The notes under the pieces: model-generated
The model's input: only the letters and a program-made list of their open reading frames with translations
Databases searched by the model: none
Told to the model about the DNA's origin: nothing
Shown here: one piece after another, positions 1 through 10,371 of the stretch
Layout of the letters: the number at the start of each line of letters is the position of its first letter
Numbering within the stretch: position 1 is the stretch's first letter
Program-made: the position numbers and the translations under genes
Source: Burkholderiales bacterium
GTDB taxonomy: Bacteria > Pseudomonadota > Gammaproteobacteria > Burkholderiales > UBA6910
DNA length: 64,000 nucleotides
Direction of reading: 5' to 3'
NCBI GenBank assembly: GCA_026005015.1
Contig: BPKG01000001.1
Coordinates: forward strand, 563,501 to 627,500

Positions 1-18
1 GGCCCGCCCGGGACGGAG

Positions 19-24
19 TAAAAT
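19..24 (+). promoter_or_regulatory. possible -10 element before msrB
   Basis: A TAAAAT hexamer lies about 47 bases before the msrB start codon, in the only AT-rich patch of this leader. No convincing -35 box is visible because the window begins just upstream. An excellent Shine-Dalgarno sequence (AGGAGGT, 56-62) follows, so this leader is probably the msrB 5' UTR. This is inference from motif and position only. Confidence 0.3.
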
Positions 25-70
25 TCCCGAAACGGCGCAGCGGGCCGGGGCTTTCCAGGAGGTAACACAG

Positions 71-472
71 ATGGCGGAGAAGGTCGTGAAAAGCGACGAG
101 GAATGGAAGAGACTGTTGACCCCCGAGCAGTACCGGATCACCCGGCATAAGGGCACAGAGCGGGCCTTTACCGGCGAATACTGGGACTGCAAAGAGCCGG
201 GCCTCTACCGCTGCGTGTGTTGCGGAGCGGCGCTTTTCAGCTCCGAGACCAAGTTCGATTCCGGCACCGGCTGGCCCAGTTTCTGGGAACCCGTTTCGCC
301 GGACGCGGTGGCGACGGAAGAGGACTATTCCTTTTTCATGCAGCGCACGGAAGTGTTGTGCAGCCGCTGCGACGCCCACCTGGGTCATGTATTCGACGAC
401 GGTCCCCAACCCACGGGGCTGCGCTATTGCATCAACTCCGCCGCCCTGCGCCTGGACCCCGGGAAGGAATGA
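71..472 (+). CDS. msrB: peptide-methionine (R)-S-oxide reductase MsrB
   Basis: Repairs oxidised proteins by reducing methionine-R-sulfoxide, normally with thioredoxin, in the cytoplasm. The 133-residue product is a complete single-domain MsrB. Two zinc CxxC pairs are present (Cys48/Cys51 and Cys97/Cys100), as is the GTGWPSF segment near residue 65. The catalytic cysteine is Cys120 in RYCINSAAL. The start is fixed by a near-perfect AGGAGGT ribosome site 8 bases upstream. No signal peptide or fused MsrA is present. The stop overlaps the next gene's ATG in an ATGA arrangement, so the two are probably co-transcribed. Family assignment is secure. Confidence 0.97.
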   Translation: MAEKVVKSDEEWKRLLTPEQYRITRHKGTERAFTGEYWDCKEPGLYRCVCCGAALFSSETKFDSGTGWPSFWEPVSPDAVATEEDYSFFMQRTEVLCSRCDAHLGHVFDDGPQPTGLRYCINSAALRLDPGKE

Positions 473-1164
473 CCAGCCTCACCCAGGCTGCCAGAGTGCT
501 GCTCGCTGCCCACGAGGCCCGGGGCGGTCAAGGCGAAGGCGCGACACCCGCCCAGTTGATCGAGGCCCTGGAGCAGGCCCTGGCCGCCTTCGCCGCCCTG
601 GACCGGGCCCACGGCCCCACCGGAGCGCTGGAGGACGAGGACCCCAGCACGCTGGGGGAATACGCCCTGGCGTGCCTGTCCGATCTCAACCTCTGGGTCC
701 ACTGGTTGGGTTGCAGCGAAGAGCGCCAATGGCTGGATCAGGCCACGCTGGACGTGGCCGACTGGATCGTTCGCCACGGGGGCCAGCTGCGCATCCTGGA
801 GCCCCTGGTGAACGCCTTCGCCGCCCGGGCGAACCGCCTGCAGGCGCGGGAGGCCCTGGCAGCCTTGTTCGACGCCATGGGCCCCTTCATCGACCGGGTG
901 GACCTGGCCATCCGGACCGACCCGGACCGGGCCGCGCCCGAGCACCCGTGGCGCATCCTGCTCTTCAACTACGCCATCGTGGCCACCCGCACCCAGGATC
1001 CCGATCGCATGGCCAGGGCCTACCGCCTGATGGAAGCCTGGCTGCCCGAAGCGTGCCCGGAGTTCTTCGAGGAGGCGCTACGCCAATCCCGCAAACCCGT
1101 GTACGGAGACGAGGTGCGGACCCTAGTGCGGGAATACCACCGGCGCTGGACCGTGCGGCATTGA
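469..1164 (+). CDS. conserved protein of unknown function
   Basis: I do not recognise a named family in this 231-residue protein. The start is the ATG at 469, which overlaps the msrB stop (ATGA) and suits translational coupling; a longer in-frame extension to 217 would run inside msrB and is rejected. The product looks soluble and mostly helical, rich in Ala, Leu and Arg, with no signal peptide, membrane span or cysteine motif. Aromatic-rich patches such as LNLWVHWLG and [12 protein letters not shown] suggest a folded helical domain. Codon use resembles its neighbours. Placement with msrB hints at a role in protein quality control, but that is only context. Confidence 0.75.
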   Translation: MTSLTQAARVLLAAHEARGGQGEGATPAQLIEALEQALAAFAALDRAHGPTGALEDEDPSTLGEYALACLSDLNLWVHWLGCSEERQWLDQATLDVADWIVRHGGQLRILEPLVNAFAARANRLQAREALAALFDAMGPFIDRVDLAIRTDPDRAAPEHPWRILLFNYAIVATRTQDPDRMARAYRLMEAWLPEACPEFFEEALRQSRKPVYGDEVRTLVREYHRRWTVRH

Positions 1165-1173
1165 TCCTCTCGT

Positions 1174-1182
1174 GCTACAATG
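1174..1182 (+). promoter_or_regulatory. extended -10 promoter before yciB
   Basis: The sequence TGCTACAAT (TGN followed by a TACAAT hexamer) sits directly after the preceding gene's stop and about 65 bases before the yciB start. An extended -10 can work without a good -35, and none is visible. It would separate the yciB-yciI-bolA-ppiC run from msrB. Confidence 0.4.
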
Positions 1183-1247
1183 CAGCCCCTTGATCCTCCA
1201 CTCGTGATCGCCCGCGACCTCCTGGCCGTCCGGCTGCCGACCCGTTC

Positions 1248-1787
1248 GTGAAGCTCCTGTTCGATCTTTTCCCGGTCATCGTCTTTTTCGTTGCGTTCAA
1301 GCTTCAGGGCATCTACGTCGCCACGGCCGTCGCCATCGCGGCCACCTTCGTCCAGATCGGTTGGGTCTGGTGGCGGCGGGGCGCCGTGGACACCATGCTG
1401 TGGGTGAGCATGGCGGTGATCGTGGTCTTCGGCGGTGCGACCCTTTTGCTCCAGGACGAAACCTTCATCAAGTGGAAGCCCACGGTGCTCTACTGGCTGT
1501 TCGCGCTCGCCCTGGCCGGAGCCCGGGTCTTCTTCGGCAAGAACCTGATCCGGGCCATGCTGGGGGGGCAAATGGCCCTGCCCGACCCGGTTTGGGCCCG
1601 GCTCAACCTGAGCTGGATGGCCTTCTTCGCCGGAATGGGCGCAGCCAACCTCGCCGTCGCCTATACCCTCTCCACCGAAGGCTGGGTCAACTTCAAGGTG
1701 TTCGGCGCCATGGGCCTGCTCCTGCTTTTCGTGCTGGCGCAAGGCGTCGTGCTGGCGAAATACTTGCAGGATGAGCGCGGCGGATAG
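1248..1787 (+). CDS. yciB: inner membrane septation protein A family (YciB/IspZ)
   Basis: Integral inner-membrane protein of the YciB/IspZ family, linked in enterobacteria to cell-envelope synthesis and normal septation. Its biochemical role is not settled. The 179-residue product starts [18 protein letters not shown], a hallmark of the family, and shows about five hydrophobic spans separated by short charged loops. WWRRG near residue 43 and [12 protein letters not shown] near residue 98 are also family-typical. Translation starts at GTG 1248; no upstream ATG fits. The end overlaps the yciI reading frame by 17 bases, and yciI, bolA and ppiC follow closely, a common betaproteobacterial arrangement. 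Confidence 0.93.
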   Translation: MKLLFDLFPVIVFFVAFKLQGIYVATAVAIAATFVQIGWVWWRRGAVDTMLWVSMAVIVVFGGATLLLQDETFIKWKPTVLYWLFALALAGARVFFGKNLIRAMLGGQMALPDPVWARLNLSWMAFFAGMGAANLAVAYTLSTEGWVNFKVFGAMGLLLLFVLAQGVVLAKYLQDERGG

Positions 1788-2097
1788 GGTGCCCATGCTC
1801 TACATGATCTTCGCGGAAGACGTCCCCGGCAGCCTGGAGAAGCGGCTGGCTGCGCGGCCGGCCCACCTGGAGCGCCTGAAGGCCCTGCAGCAGGCGGGCC
1901 GCCTGGTGCTGGCGGGGCCGCTCCCCGCCATCGACAGCCCCGACCCCGGGCCCGCAGGATTTTCCGGCAGCCTCATCGTGGCTGAGTTTCCCTCCCTCGC
2001 CGACGCCCGGGCCTGGGCGGAGGCCGATCCTTACGCGGCGGCGGGCGTATACGCCCGGGTCACGGTGCGGCCGTTCAAGAAGGTGTTGCCGTTATGA
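1771..2097 (+). CDS. yciI: YciI-like protein
   Basis: Small cytoplasmic protein of the YciI family, which adopts a dimeric ferredoxin-like fold. Substrates of most members are unknown. The 108-residue product contains the conserved [16 protein letters not shown] helix near residue 30, the AGPLP turn, and the [19 protein letters not shown]-terminal strand. ATG 1771 overlaps yciB, while ATG 1795 (MLYMIFAED) would give the more usual family length of about 100 residues. I cannot decide from the ribosome sites. The stop overlaps the bolA start (ATGA). Confidence 0.88.
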   Translation: MSAADRVPMLYMIFAEDVPGSLEKRLAARPAHLERLKALQQAGRLVLAGPLPAIDSPDPGPAGFSGSLIVAEFPSLADARAWAEADPYAAAGVYARVTVRPFKKVLPL

Positions 2098-2354
2098 GCA
2101 CCGAGGAACGGATCCGGGAGCGGCTGAAAGCCCTCGCGCCCGAAGCGCTGGAGGTGGTGGACGAGAGCGCTTTCCACGCCGGCCACCAAGGGGCGAAGAG
2201 CGGCGGCCACTACCGGCTTACCGTGGTCTCCCCCCGATTTGCCGGCCAGAGCGTCATGGCGCGGCATCGGATGATTTACGAAGCCCTGCGCGATCTGATG
2301 CAGAAGGAGATTCATGCTTTGAGCATCCGGGCCCTCGCCCCCGACGAGTTTTAA
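2094..2354 (+). CDS. bolA: BolA family protein
   Basis: Small class II KH-fold protein. BolA proteins work with monothiol glutaredoxins in iron-sulfur cluster handling, and some act as regulators of shape and stress genes. The 86-residue product carries the family core: [17 protein letters not shown] around residues 42-58 with the conserved histidine, followed by RHRMIYEAL. It is complete, starts at an ATG overlapping the yciI stop, and ends 22 bases before ppiC. The NifU-type gene just downstream on the other strand fits an iron-sulfur context but is not in the same transcript. Confidence 0.93.
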   Translation: MSTEERIRERLKALAPEALEVVDESAFHAGHQGAKSGGHYRLTVVSPRFAGQSVMARHRMIYEALRDLMQKEIHALSIRALAPDEF

Positions 2355-2376
2355 CCCCTTTACCCCAAGGAGTGTC

Positions 2377-3195
2377 ATGATCCCCGTTTGGAACCGAATC
2401 ACCCTGGCCGCGTCCTTCGCCGCGGCCGCCCTCTCGCCAGCGCTCCATGCCCAGGAAAGCGCCAAGCCCCCCGCCAAAGAAAGCAAGGCGGCCGTCGTGA
2501 ACGGCGTCGTCATTCCCCAGTCCCGAGTCGACCAATTGGTCAAGGAGCGGGTATCCCAAGGGCAGCCCGACACCCCCCAGTTGCGGGAGAGCGTGAAAGA
2601 GTCCCTCATCACTCAGGAGGTGGTGACCCAGGAGGCCGTCCGCCAGGGCATCGACAAACGCCCCGAAGTGGCCACCCGGCTGGAGCTCGCGCGCCAGAAC
2701 GTGCTGATCCGCGCCTACCTGGAGGACTATTTCGCCAAGAACCCCGTCACCGACCAAGCGGTCAAGCAGGAATACGATCGGCTGAAGGCCCAACTGGGGG
2801 ACAAGGAATACAAGGCGCGCCACATCCTGGTGGAGACCGAGGCGGAAGCCAAGAGCCTGATCAGCCAACTGAAGGGCGGGGCGAACTTCGAGAAGCTGGC
2901 GGCGGAAAAATCCAAGGACCCCGGCTCCAAGGAAAACGGGGGCGACCTGGGCTGGAACTCGCCGGCGAGCTACGTCAAGCCCTTCGCCGAGGCCCTCACG
3001 AAACTGCAGAAGGGCCAGACGACCCAGCAGCCGGTGCAGACCAGCTTCGGCTGGCACGTGATCAAGCTGGAGGACGTGCGGCCCCTCAAGGCGCCTTCCT
3101 TGGAGGAAGTGCAGGACAACATTCGCCAACAGCTCCAGCAGCAGGCGCTGATGAAGCTGGTGGCCCAGCTGCGCCAGAAGTCCAAGATCGAATAA
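2377..3195 (+). CDS. periplasmic parvulin-type peptidyl-prolyl isomerase
   Basis: Catalyses cis-trans isomerisation of peptidyl-prolyl bonds and probably helps fold exported proteins. The 272-residue product has a signal peptide (about residues 1-25, ending ALHAQ) and a SurA-like N-terminal helical region. One PpiC/rotamase domain follows at roughly 145-240, recognised from KARHILVETEAEA, the SKDPGSKENGGDLGW segment and TSFGWHVIKLEDVR. The start ATG is preceded by AAGGAG. Only one rotamase domain is present, unlike SurA with two, so it belongs to the PrsA/PpiC-like group common next to bolA in Betaproteobacteria. Confidence 0.93.
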   Translation: MIPVWNRITLAASFAAAALSPALHAQESAKPPAKESKAAVVNGVVIPQSRVDQLVKERVSQGQPDTPQLRESVKESLITQEVVTQEAVRQGIDKRPEVATRLELARQNVLIRAYLEDYFAKNPVTDQAVKQEYDRLKAQLGDKEYKARHILVETEAEAKSLISQLKGGANFEKLAAEKSKDPGSKENGGDLGWNSPASYVKPFAEALTKLQKGQTTQQPVQTSFGWHVIKLEDVRPLKAPSLEEVQDNIRQQLQQQALMKLVAQLRQKSKIE

Positions 3196-3210
3196 CGGCG
3201 AGCGGGCCCG

Positions 3211-3600
3211 CTAAAAGGTGTTCTCCACCCGAGTGATCTGGGGGAACTCCTGGCGGATCGCCCGCTCCACCACGTGCTTCAAGTCCAGCACGGAGCGCGG
3301 GCAGCCGACGCAGTTGCCCTTGAGCCGCACCCGCACCACCGTGCCGACGATTTCCACCAGCTCCAGGTCGCCCCCGTCCCGCAACAGCACCCGCCGGGCC
3401 CGCTCCAGGGCCGAGCGGAGCTCTTCCTCGGTGGGCGGCGGCGCGTCGGGGGCGGCGACGACCCGGGCCTCCAGCTCCCGCGCCAGCATCGCCTGCCGGC
3501 GGGAGATGCGCAGCGCCAGCATCGGGTCCCGCTCGTAGAGGGCGTCCAGCTCCTCTTCGGTGTAAAACGGCGGATCGTAGGTTTTGCTTTTTCCGCCCAT
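3211..3600 (-). CDS. NifU C-terminal-domain (iron-sulfur scaffold) protein
   Basis: A 129-residue protein whose C-terminal half (about 60-129) matches the NifU C-terminal domain, which assembles or carries [4Fe-4S] clusters. The key KGNCVGCP motif supplies Cys97 and Cys100. The N-terminal 55 residues are charged and helical and match nothing I can name. The ATG at 3600 is preferred; a much longer minus-strand frame through it merely shadows purL. It lies 5 bases downstream of purL in the same direction and converges on ppiC. It is neither a full NifU nor an NfuA. Confidence 0.87.
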   Translation of the reverse strand: MGGKSKTYDPPFYTEEELDALYERDPMLALRISRRQAMLARELEARVVAAPDAPPPTEEELRSALERARRVLLRDGGDLELVEIVGTVVRVRLKGNCVGCPRSVLDLKHVVERAIRQEFPQITRVENTF

Positions 3601-3605
3601 CGGAC

Positions 3606-6600
3606 TCACCCGATCCACCTCCGGGCATTGCGGAACATCCTCAGCCAAGGTCCCTCCTCGCCCCATTCGTCCGGGTGCCAAGAAAACTGCACGGTGCGGA
3701 ACAGCCGCTCGGGGTGGGGCATGAGGATGGTAAAGCGCCCGTCCCGGCTGGTGAGCCCCGTGATGCCCCGGGGCGAGCCGTTGGGATTGCAGGGATAGAT
3801 TTCCGTGGGCGCGCCTCGGTGATCGATGTAGCGCAGCGCCACCAGGGGAAGGGCGGCCTCGAGCCGCTCCTCGTCGGCGAACTCGGCGTAGCCCTCCCCG
3901 TGGGCCACCACGATAGGCAACTGGCTTCCTTCCATGCCGGAGAAGAACAAGGAGGGGCTGCGGGTCACCTCCACCATCACCAGGCGCGCTTCGAACTGGT
4001 CGGAGCGGTTGCGCACAAAATGGGGCCAGGCCTCCGCCCCCGGGATGAGATCCCTGAGGCTCGCCATCATCTGGCAGCCGTTGCACACCCCCAGGGCGAA
4101 GGTGTCGCCGCGGCGGAAGAAGGCCTCGAACGCCTCCCGCGCCCGGACGTTGAACAGGATCGACTTGGCCCAGCCTTCCCCCGCCCCCAGCACGTCGCCG
4201 AAGGAAAAGCCGCCGCAAGCGGCCAAGCCCTGGAAGCCCGCCAGGGTTTCCCGGCCGGCGATCACGTCGCTCATGGTCACGTCCACCGCCTCGAACCCGG
4301 CCCGGTGAAAGGCAGCCGCCATCTCCACCTGCCCGTTCACCCCCTGCTCCCGCAGGATGGCCACCCGGGGACGGGCGCCGGTGGCGATGAAAGGGGCGGC
4401 CACGTCGTCGGCCGGGTCGAAGGCGAGGCGCGCCGAGAGGCCCGGGTCGGCGGCGTCCAGCAGCCGATCGTGGGCTTCCTGGGCGCATTGGGGATTGTCC
4501 CGCAGCTTCTGCAGCTCGTAGCTCGTCTCGCTCCAGGCCCGCTGCAGATCGGCGCGGCTCGCCGCCAGCACCGTCACGCCGTTGTGGATGAACTCGATCC
4601 GGTCGTTATCGGTCAGCCCGCCGATCACGTGGAACTCGGCCCCCAGGCCCGCTTCGACGAAGGCCTGCATCACCGTCTGGCGGTCGCGCCGCCTGATCTG
4701 CAGCACCGCGCCCAGCTCCTCGCTGAACAGCACCTCCACCATGCGCCGGTGGTACACGCCGCCCATGGGCTGGGTGCGGATCTCGGCGGCGTCCACATCG
4801 CCCAAGTGGGGCAAGTAGCAAAGCGTGTCCAGGAGCACGTAGAGGCCCGTGCGGCCGGCAAAGGCCATTTCGCACAAGGTGGCGAAGAGACCCCCGTCGG
4901 AGCGGTCGTGGTAGGCGAGGATCCTGCCTTCCGAGCGCAGCCGCTGCACGGTGGCGAAGAACGCCTTGAGCTTGTCCGGATCGTCCAGATCCGGCGCCCG
5001 ATCGCCCACCTGGTTATAGACCTGGGCGAGGGCCGAGCCCCCCAGCCGGTTGCGGCCGCTGCCCAAATCGATCAGCACCAGCTCGGTCTCCCCCGCGTCG
5101 GTGCGCAACTGCGGCGTAAGGGTCGTGCGCACGTCCGCGACCGGCGCCACCGCGGTGACGATAAGGGAAAGGGGGGCGGTGACTTCCTTGCGCTCCGGCG
5201 CGTCCCATACCGTCTTCATGGACAGGGAATCCTTGCCCACCGGGATGCTCACCCCAAGGCGAGGGCATAGCTCCAGCGCCACCGCCCGCACCGTGTCGTA
5301 GAGGGCCGCATCCTCCCCAGGATGGCCCGCCGCCGCCATCCAGTTGGCGGAGAGCCGGATGTCGCCTATGGAGGCCACCGGCGCCGCGCACAGGTTGGTG
5401 ATCGCCTCCCCCACCGCCATTCGTCCCGACGCCGGAGCGTCGATCAAGGCCAGAGGCGAGCGCTCTCCCAGGGCGAAGGCTTCGCCCCGGTAGGTGGCGA
5501 ATCCCATACAGGTCACGGCCACGTCGGCCACCGGCACCTGCCACGGTCCCACCATCGGATCCCGGACCGAAAGCCCCCCTACGGTGCGGTCGCCGATGGT
5601 GATGAGGAAGGTCTTGTCCGCCACCGCCGGCAGTCGCAGCACCCGGTACGCCGCCTCCTCCAGGGAGATGGGGTACGGGTCGAAGGGCGGTAGCCGCCGG
5701 TGCAAACGGCTCGCCTGGCGGGTCATCCGGGGGGGGTTCCCCAGGATGACCGCCAGGTCCACGTCTACCGGCCGGTTGCCGAACACCGGGTCCGTCACCA
5801 CCAGGCGCCCGTCCCCGGTGGCCTCCCCCAGCACGGCGTAGGGGCAGCGCTCCCGCTCGCACAGGGCGGCGAAGCGTTCCAGGTCCTCGGGCGCGATGGC
5901 GAGCACGTAGCGCTCCTGGGACTCGTTGCACCAGATCTGCATGGGGGACATGCCCGGCTCTTCGATGGGGATCCTGCGCAGATCCACCCGGGCGCCCCGC
6001 CCCGACGCGTGTACCAGCTCGGGCAGCGCGTTGGCGAGTCCCCCGGCCCCCACGTCGTGGATCGCCAGGATGGGATTGGCCTCCCCCAACTGCCAGCAGC
6101 GGTCGATCACCTCCTGGGCGCGCCGCTGCATTTCCGCGTTGCCCCGCTGGACCGAATCGAAGTCCAGCTCGGCCACGTTGGCCCCGGTATCCATGCTGGA
6201 GGCGGCCCCCCCGCCCAAGCCGATCAGCATGCCGGGCCCCCCGAGCTGGATGAGCAGCGCGCCCACGGGCAGCTCGCGCTTGAACGCTTGCCGCTCCAGG
6301 ATGTTGCCGATCCCGCCGGCGATCATGATGGGCTTGTGGTAGCCCCGCACTTCCCCCGCCACCTCCACCTCGAGGGTGCGGAAGTAGCCGCCCAGGTGGG
6401 GCCGGCCGAATTCGTTGTTGAAGGAGGCGGCGCCGATGGGGCCCTCCAGCATGATCTCCAGGGCCGAGGCGATGCGCTCGGGCTTGCCATAGGGAGGCCG
6501 GCCCGGGACGTCTCCTTCCCACGGTTGCAACCACCCGGGAATCCGCAGGTTGGAGACGGAAAAACCGGTCAATCCCGCCTTGGGCTTGGCGCCCCGGCCG

Positions 6601-7598
6601 GTGGCGCCCTCGTCCCGGATCTCCCCGCCGGCGCCGGTGGCCGCCCCCGGGAAGGGGGAAATGGCCGTCGGATGGTTGTGGGTCTCCACCTTCACTAGGA
6701 TGTGAAGGTCCTCCTCGTGGAAGCGGTACACCCGGTCCTGGGCGTCGGGACCGAACCAGGCCACCCGGGCGCCCCGGATGACGGCGGCATTGTCCGAATA
6801 GGCCACCAGCGTGTCCCGGGGGCGCCGGGCGTGGGTCGTACGGATCATGCCGAACAGGGTGTCCGGCTGCTCCACCCCGTCGACCACCCAGCGGGCGTTG
6901 AAGATCTTGTGGCGGCAGTGCTCCGAGTTCGCCTGGGCGAACATCATAAGCTCCACGTCGGTGGGGTTGCGCCCCGCCGCCTGGAAGCTCGCCGCCAGGT
7001 AGTCGATCTCGTCCTCGGAGAGGGCGAGCCCCAGGACCCGGTTGGCCTCCTCCAGGGCCGCCCGGCCCCGGGCCATGAGGTCCACCTCCTTGAGGGGAGC
7101 GGGCTCGTAGTGGCGAAACAGCCGCTCCGCATCCTCCAGGGTGGGGAAGACCGCCTCGGTCATGCGGTCGTGGATCAAGGGGGCGAGCGCCGCCTGATCC
7201 TGAGGTCCCCAAGGCCCCTCCATCATCACCCGGTAGACCACGCCCCGCTCGATGCGCTCCACGGCGCTGAGCCCGCAGCGCCGGGCGATGTCGGTGGCCT
7301 TGGACGACCAGGGGGAGAGGGTCCCCGGCCGGGGCACCACCAGGAGCATGGGAGCGGCCGCCTCCTCCGGGGAAGGGGCAACCCGGGCGGAAGCCGGTCC
7401 GTAGCTCAAGAGGGAAGCGAGGACATCGCGGCGCTCCGGCTTGAGCTCTCCCCGCAGGGCGACGAAGTGCCAGTACCGGGCGTCCACGTCCCGCACGGCG
7501 GGGAGCTGGGCCCGAAGGCGGGCGAGGAGCTTGTCGCGCCGGAATGGGGTAAGGGCCCGAGGGCCGGGCAGGCGCAGGATGGAGGTTTCGCGCAGCAT
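3606..7598 (-). CDS. purL: phosphoribosylformylglycinamidine synthase PurL
   Basis: Fourth step of purine synthesis: FGAR plus glutamine and ATP gives FGAM. This is the long, single-chain type (1330 residues) usual in Beta- and Gammaproteobacteria. It comprises an N-terminal PurS-like domain, a linker, two AIRS-related halves and a C-terminal glutaminase. Visible signatures are [18 protein letters not shown] (substrate loop), the GVCNGCQM nucleophile cysteine of the glutaminase near residue 1180, and PHPERLFR close to the C-terminus. The protein is intact from [13 protein letters not shown] to ARRWIG. An AT-rich stretch upstream (7600-7625) is a likely promoter. Confidence 0.98.
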   Translation of the reverse strand: MLRETSILRLPGPRALTPFRRDKLLARLRAQLPAVRDVDARYWHFVALRGELKPERRDVLASLLSYGPASARVAPSPEEAAAPMLLVVPRPGTLSPWSSKATDIARRCGLSAVERIERGVVYRVMMEGPWGPQDQAALAPLIHDRMTEAVFPTLEDAERLFRHYEPAPLKEVDLMARGRAALEEANRVLGLALSEDEIDYLAASFQAAGRNPTDVELMMFAQANSEHCRHKIFNARWVVDGVEQPDTLFGMIRTTHARRPRDTLVAYSDNAAVIRGARVAWFGPDAQDRVYRFHEEDLHILVKVETHNHPTAISPFPGAATGAGGEIRDEGATGRGAKPKAGLTGFSVSNLRIPGWLQPWEGDVPGRPPYGKPERIASALEIMLEGPIGAASFNNEFGRPHLGGYFRTLEVEVAGEVRGYHKPIMIAGGIGNILERQAFKRELPVGALLIQLGGPGMLIGLGGGAASSMDTGANVAELDFDSVQRGNAEMQRRAQEVIDRCWQLGEANPILAIHDVGAGGLANALPELVHASGRGARVDLRRIPIEEPGMSPMQIWCNESQERYVLAIAPEDLERFAALCERERCPYAVLGEATGDGRLVVTDPVFGNRPVDVDLAVILGNPPRMTRQASRLHRRLPPFDPYPISLEEAAYRVLRLPAVADKTFLITIGDRTVGGLSVRDPMVGPWQVPVADVAVTCMGFATYRGEAFALGERSPLALIDAPASGRMAVGEAITNLCAAPVASIGDIRLSANWMAAAGHPGEDAALYDTVRAVALELCPRLGVSIPVGKDSLSMKTVWDAPERKEVTAPLSLIVTAVAPVADVRTTLTPQLRTDAGETELVLIDLGSGRNRLGGSALAQVYNQVGDRAPDLDDPDKLKAFFATVQRLRSEGRILAYHDRSDGGLFATLCEMAFAGRTGLYVLLDTLCYLPHLGDVDAAEIRTQPMGGVYHRRMVEVLFSEELGAVLQIRRRDRQTVMQAFVEAGLGAEFHVIGGLTDNDRIEFIHNGVTVLAASRADLQRAWSETSYELQKLRDNPQCAQEAHDRLLDAADPGLSARLAFDPADDVAAPFIATGARPRVAILREQGVNGQVEMAAAFHRAGFEAVDVTMSDVIAGRETLAGFQGLAACGGFSFGDVLGAGEGWAKSILFNVRAREAFEAFFRRGDTFALGVCNGCQMMASLRDLIPGAEAWPHFVRNRSDQFEARLVMVEVTRSPSLFFSGMEGSQLPIVVAHGEGYAEFADEERLEAALPLVALRYIDHRGAPTEIYPCNPNGSPRGITGLTSRDGRFTILMPHPERLFRTVQFSWHPDEWGEEGPWLRMFRNARRWIG

Positions 7599-7605
7599 TT
7601 AGAAA

Positions 7606-7622
7606 AGTTTAATTTTATCCGA
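7606..7622 (-). promoter_or_regulatory. likely purL promoter -10 region
   Basis: Read on the minus strand, the only AT-rich block between purL and the divergent gene contains GATAAAATTAAACTTT, with TAAAAT or TAAACT as possible -10 hexamers within 25 bases of the purL ATG. No good -35 box is seen. An AAGGGCCCTT palindrome lies just upstream (7626-7635). I see no clear PurR-type operator. Confidence 0.3.
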
Positions 7623-7684
7623 GAAAGGGCCCTTGGCCACGAACCCACGCGAACTCTCCTAGCCCGGGCCAGGTTGCCCGCCCT

Positions 7685-9241
7685 GTGCCGATCGCCGAAA
7701 ATAGCCGCGCAAATCCTCCCCGCCCTGCCCTTATGCTCGCCCCTCCTTTCGGCCGCGTCTACACCACCGAGGAAATCCGCGCCATCGAGCACGCCGTGCT
7801 AGGTCGTCCCGACCCGCCTCCCCTCATGGAGCGGGCGGGCCTAGCCGCGGCCAAGTTCGCCCATGCCCGGATGCTGGACGAGCGCCGCACTTCGGTGCTG
7901 GTTCTGGCCGGCCCGGGGAACAATGGGGGTGACGCCCTGGTCGCGGCGCGCCATCTCAAGGCCTGGTGGTACCGGGTGGACGTGGTGCTCGCGGGCGATC
8001 CCGGCCGCCTCCCCCGGGACGCGACCCAGGCCCTGGAGCGCTGGCGCGCCGCGGGGGGTCGAGTGCTGGACCAGATCCCCCCGGGGCGCCGCTGGGATCT
8101 CGTGATCGACGGGTTGTTCGGGTTGGGGCTGACGCGGGACGTGGAAGGCCGCCACCGGGCCCTGATCGAATGGATGAACGGCTCCCGGCTGCCGGTGCTC
8201 GCCATCGACATTCCCAGCGGCCTGGACAGCGACACGGGCCGGGTCCGGGGCACCGCCGTGCGGGCGGCGGCCACCGTCACCTTCATGGCCTTGAAGCCTG
8301 GGCTACTGACCCTGGACGGTCCCGACCATTGCGGCGAGATTGCCGTGGATCCCCTGGGGCTCGTCCCCGAGGACTTCCCGCCCCAGAGCGTGTTCTTGGT
8401 GGAGCGGGACCGGGCCCTCGCCCCCTGGAAGCCCCGTCCACGCAACAGCCACAAAGGCCTGTTCGGCAGCGTCGGCATCCTGGGCGGTGCCCCCACCATG
8501 GTGGGCGCGGCCCTGCTGGCGGGACGCTCCGCCCTCAAGCTGGGGGCCGGCCGGGTGTACGTGGGATTGATGGCCCGGGACGGGCCCGCCTGCGACCCGG
8601 GTCAGCCCGAGCTGATGCTGCGGCCGCCGGAGGCCCTGTTCCAGCTCGAGCACCTGAGCTGCCTTGCCGTCGGGCCGGGCATGGGCCTGTCTCCCGACGC
8701 GTACCAGTGGCTCAAGGCGGCCCTGGAGACCCAGCTCCCCCTGGTACTGGACGCGGACGCCTTGAACCTCCTCGCCGAATTCCCCCGCCTGCGGGAGGCC
8801 CTCGCCGCCCGGGGCCACGCGGTGCTCACTCCCCATCCCGCCGAGGCGGCCCGACTGCTCCAGACCTCCACCGCCCAGGTGCAATCGGACCGCCTGGCGG
8901 CGGCCCGGCGCCTGGGGGAAGCCTTCCGCTCGCCCGTGGTGCTCAAGGGGGTGGGGAGCGTCTGCGCCCTCCCCGACGGCACGCGCCATATCAACCCCAC
9001 GGGCAATCCGGGCATGGCGAGCGCCGGCATGGGGGATGTCCTCACCGGCATGATCGCGGCCTTCATCGCCCAGGGGCTCTCTCCCGAGCAGGCCCTGCTT
9101 CTCGCCGTGCACCTGCACGGCGCCGCCGCCGATCGCTGCGTCGAGCAGGGCCGCGGGCCGGTGGGCCTGACCGCCGGGGAGACGGCGGACGCGGCCCGGG
9201 AGCTGCTCAATCAGTGGATCGGGCTCAAAGGCTCTACTTAA
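7685..9241 (+). CDS. nnr: bifunctional NAD(P)H-hydrate epimerase / ADP-dependent NAD(P)H-hydrate dehydratase
   Basis: Repairs NADHX and NADPHX, the hydrated forms of the cofactors. The N-terminal YjeF epimerase domain (about 25-230) shows GPGNNGGDALVAARHLK and DGLFGLGLTRD. The C-terminal ribokinase-like dehydratase domain (about 240-500) shows GSVGILGGAPTMVGAALLAGRSALKLG in shortened form and NPTGNPGMASAGMGDVLTG. The longest start is GTG 7685. ATG 7733 (MLAPPFGRVYT) lies closer to the first conserved residues and is equally plausible, giving 502 residues. It is transcribed divergently from purL and converges on modC, whose stop is 9 bases away. Confidence 0.95.
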   Translation: MPIAENSRANPPRPALMLAPPFGRVYTTEEIRAIEHAVLGRPDPPPLMERAGLAAAKFAHARMLDERRTSVLVLAGPGNNGGDALVAARHLKAWWYRVDVVLAGDPGRLPRDATQALERWRAAGGRVLDQIPPGRRWDLVIDGLFGLGLTRDVEGRHRALIEWMNGSRLPVLAIDIPSGLDSDTGRVRGTAVRAAATVTFMALKPGLLTLDGPDHCGEIAVDPLGLVPEDFPPQSVFLVERDRALAPWKPRPRNSHKGLFGSVGILGGAPTMVGAALLAGRSALKLGAGRVYVGLMARDGPACDPGQPELMLRPPEALFQLEHLSCLAVGPGMGLSPDAYQWLKAALETQLPLVLDADALNLLAEFPRLREALAARGHAVLTPHPAEAARLLQTSTAQVQSDRLAAARRLGEAFRSPVVLKGVGSVCALPDGTRHINPTGNPGMASAGMGDVLTGMIAAFIAQGLSPEQALLLAVHLHGAAADRCVEQGRGPVGLTAGETADAARELLNQWIGLKGST

Positions 9242-9249
9242 CCGCGAAA

Positions 9250-10371
9250 TCAGCGCTCGGCCGCGGATTCGGGAGGCATGAGGTGGATGGCCTCCGCCAG
9301 GAGGGACACCCGGATCGGCTCTCCCGGCGCCACCCGGTTGCGCCGGGCCACGTGGGTGGGCACCGAGAGGGCCAGGGGCAGCGCCTCGCTCCCTTCCACC
9401 CGCATGGTCACCGCGGTCATCTCCCCCAGGGGGATGCATTCGTCCACCACCCCCGCCACCGGGTTCTCCCGTTCCCCCCGGGAGGGGCGGTCGCGCCGGT
9501 GCAGGATCACGCTCTCCGGCGGGATCAACCAGGCCACGGCGGTGCCCGCGGGGAAGCGCGGGTCGTGGCGCGCCTCCAGCGTGAGGTCCCGCCAGCGGAT
9601 GAGGGAAAGGCCTCGCTCGGGCCGCTCTTCCATGACAAAGCCATGGAACAGGTTGGTGTGGCCGAGCAGCCGGGCCACCGCGACGGAGCCCGGGCGGGCC
9701 ATCAGCTCCTCCGGCGCCGCGGCGGTCAGGGTCGCGCCCCGCTGCAGGATCACCATGCGGTCGGCCAGCATTCGCGCCTCCTCCAGGTCGTGAGTCACCA
9801 GCACGATGGGAAGCCGCAAATCCCGGCGCAACTGCACCAGCTCCCGCTGCAGCTTGCGCCGCGTGACATGGTCCACCGCCGAAAAGGGCTCGTCCATGAG
9901 CAGCACCTTGGGTTCCCGCGCGAGCGCCCGAGCCACCGCCACCCGCTGCTGCTGGCCGCCGGAGAGTTCCTTCGGTCGGCGAAGTTCAAGGCCATCCAGG
10001 TGGACCTGCTTCAGGAGCTGTCGCGCCCGGGACAGTCGCTGTTCCCGCGGCAGGTGTCCCAAGGCGGCCGCCACGTTTTCCACCGCGCTCAGATGGGGAA
10101 AGAGCGCGTAGTCCTGGAACACGAAACCCACCGACCGCTCCTGGGGTCGGCGCGCGATAGCGCGCCCGGTATCGAGCCACACTTCGCCATCACAGCGCAC
10201 CTGCCCCCACGAGGGACGATACAAACCCGCTATACACCGAAGAATGGTGGACTTGCCGCTGCCCGATGGACCCACCAGCACCACCAGCTCTCCGGGCGCG
10301 CAGTGGAACTGGGCGTTGAGTGGAATAGGACCTGTTTGGCGAAATTCGACGGCAAGTCCCAATTCAGACAC
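9250..10371 (-). CDS. modC: molybdate ABC transporter ATPase ModC
   Basis: Energises molybdate import through ModB. The 373-residue product has the Walker A GPSGSGKST near residues 34-42, the Q-loop VGFVFQDYALFPHL, the signature LSGGQ at 136-140 followed by QQRVAVARAL, and Walker B LLMDEPFSAVD at 157-167. The C-terminal region (about 290-365) contains a TOBE/Mop-like part, as expected for oxyanion ATPases. The start is GTG 10371, overlapping the modB stop as GTGTCTGA. A longer upstream frame would run through modB and is not credible. The related CysA/FbpC families are alternatives, but the modA and modB neighbours settle the name. Confidence 0.93.
   Translation of the reverse strand: MSELGLAVEFRQTGPIPLNAQFHCAPGELVVLVGPSGSGKSTILRCIAGLYRPSWGQVRCDGEVWLDTGRAIARRPQERSVGFVFQDYALFPHLSAVENVAAALGHLPREQRLSRARQLLKQVHLDGLELRRPKELSGGQQQRVAVARALAREPKVLLMDEPFSAVDHVTRRKLQRELVQLRRDLRLPIVLVTHDLEEARMLADRMVILQRGATLTAAAPEELMARPGSVAVARLLGHTNLFHGFVMEERPERGLSLIRWRDLTLEARHDPRFPAGTAVAWLIPPESVILHRRDRPSRGERENPVAGVVDECIPLGEMTAVTMRVEGSEALPLALSVPTHVARRNRVAPGEPIRVSLLAEAIHLMPPESAAER

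Noticed and set aside
3201-3212. Palindrome AGCGGGCCCGCT between ppiC and the NifU-type gene
   Set aside because: At 12 bases without loop or U tract it is too small for a terminator and expected by chance in such GC-rich DNA.
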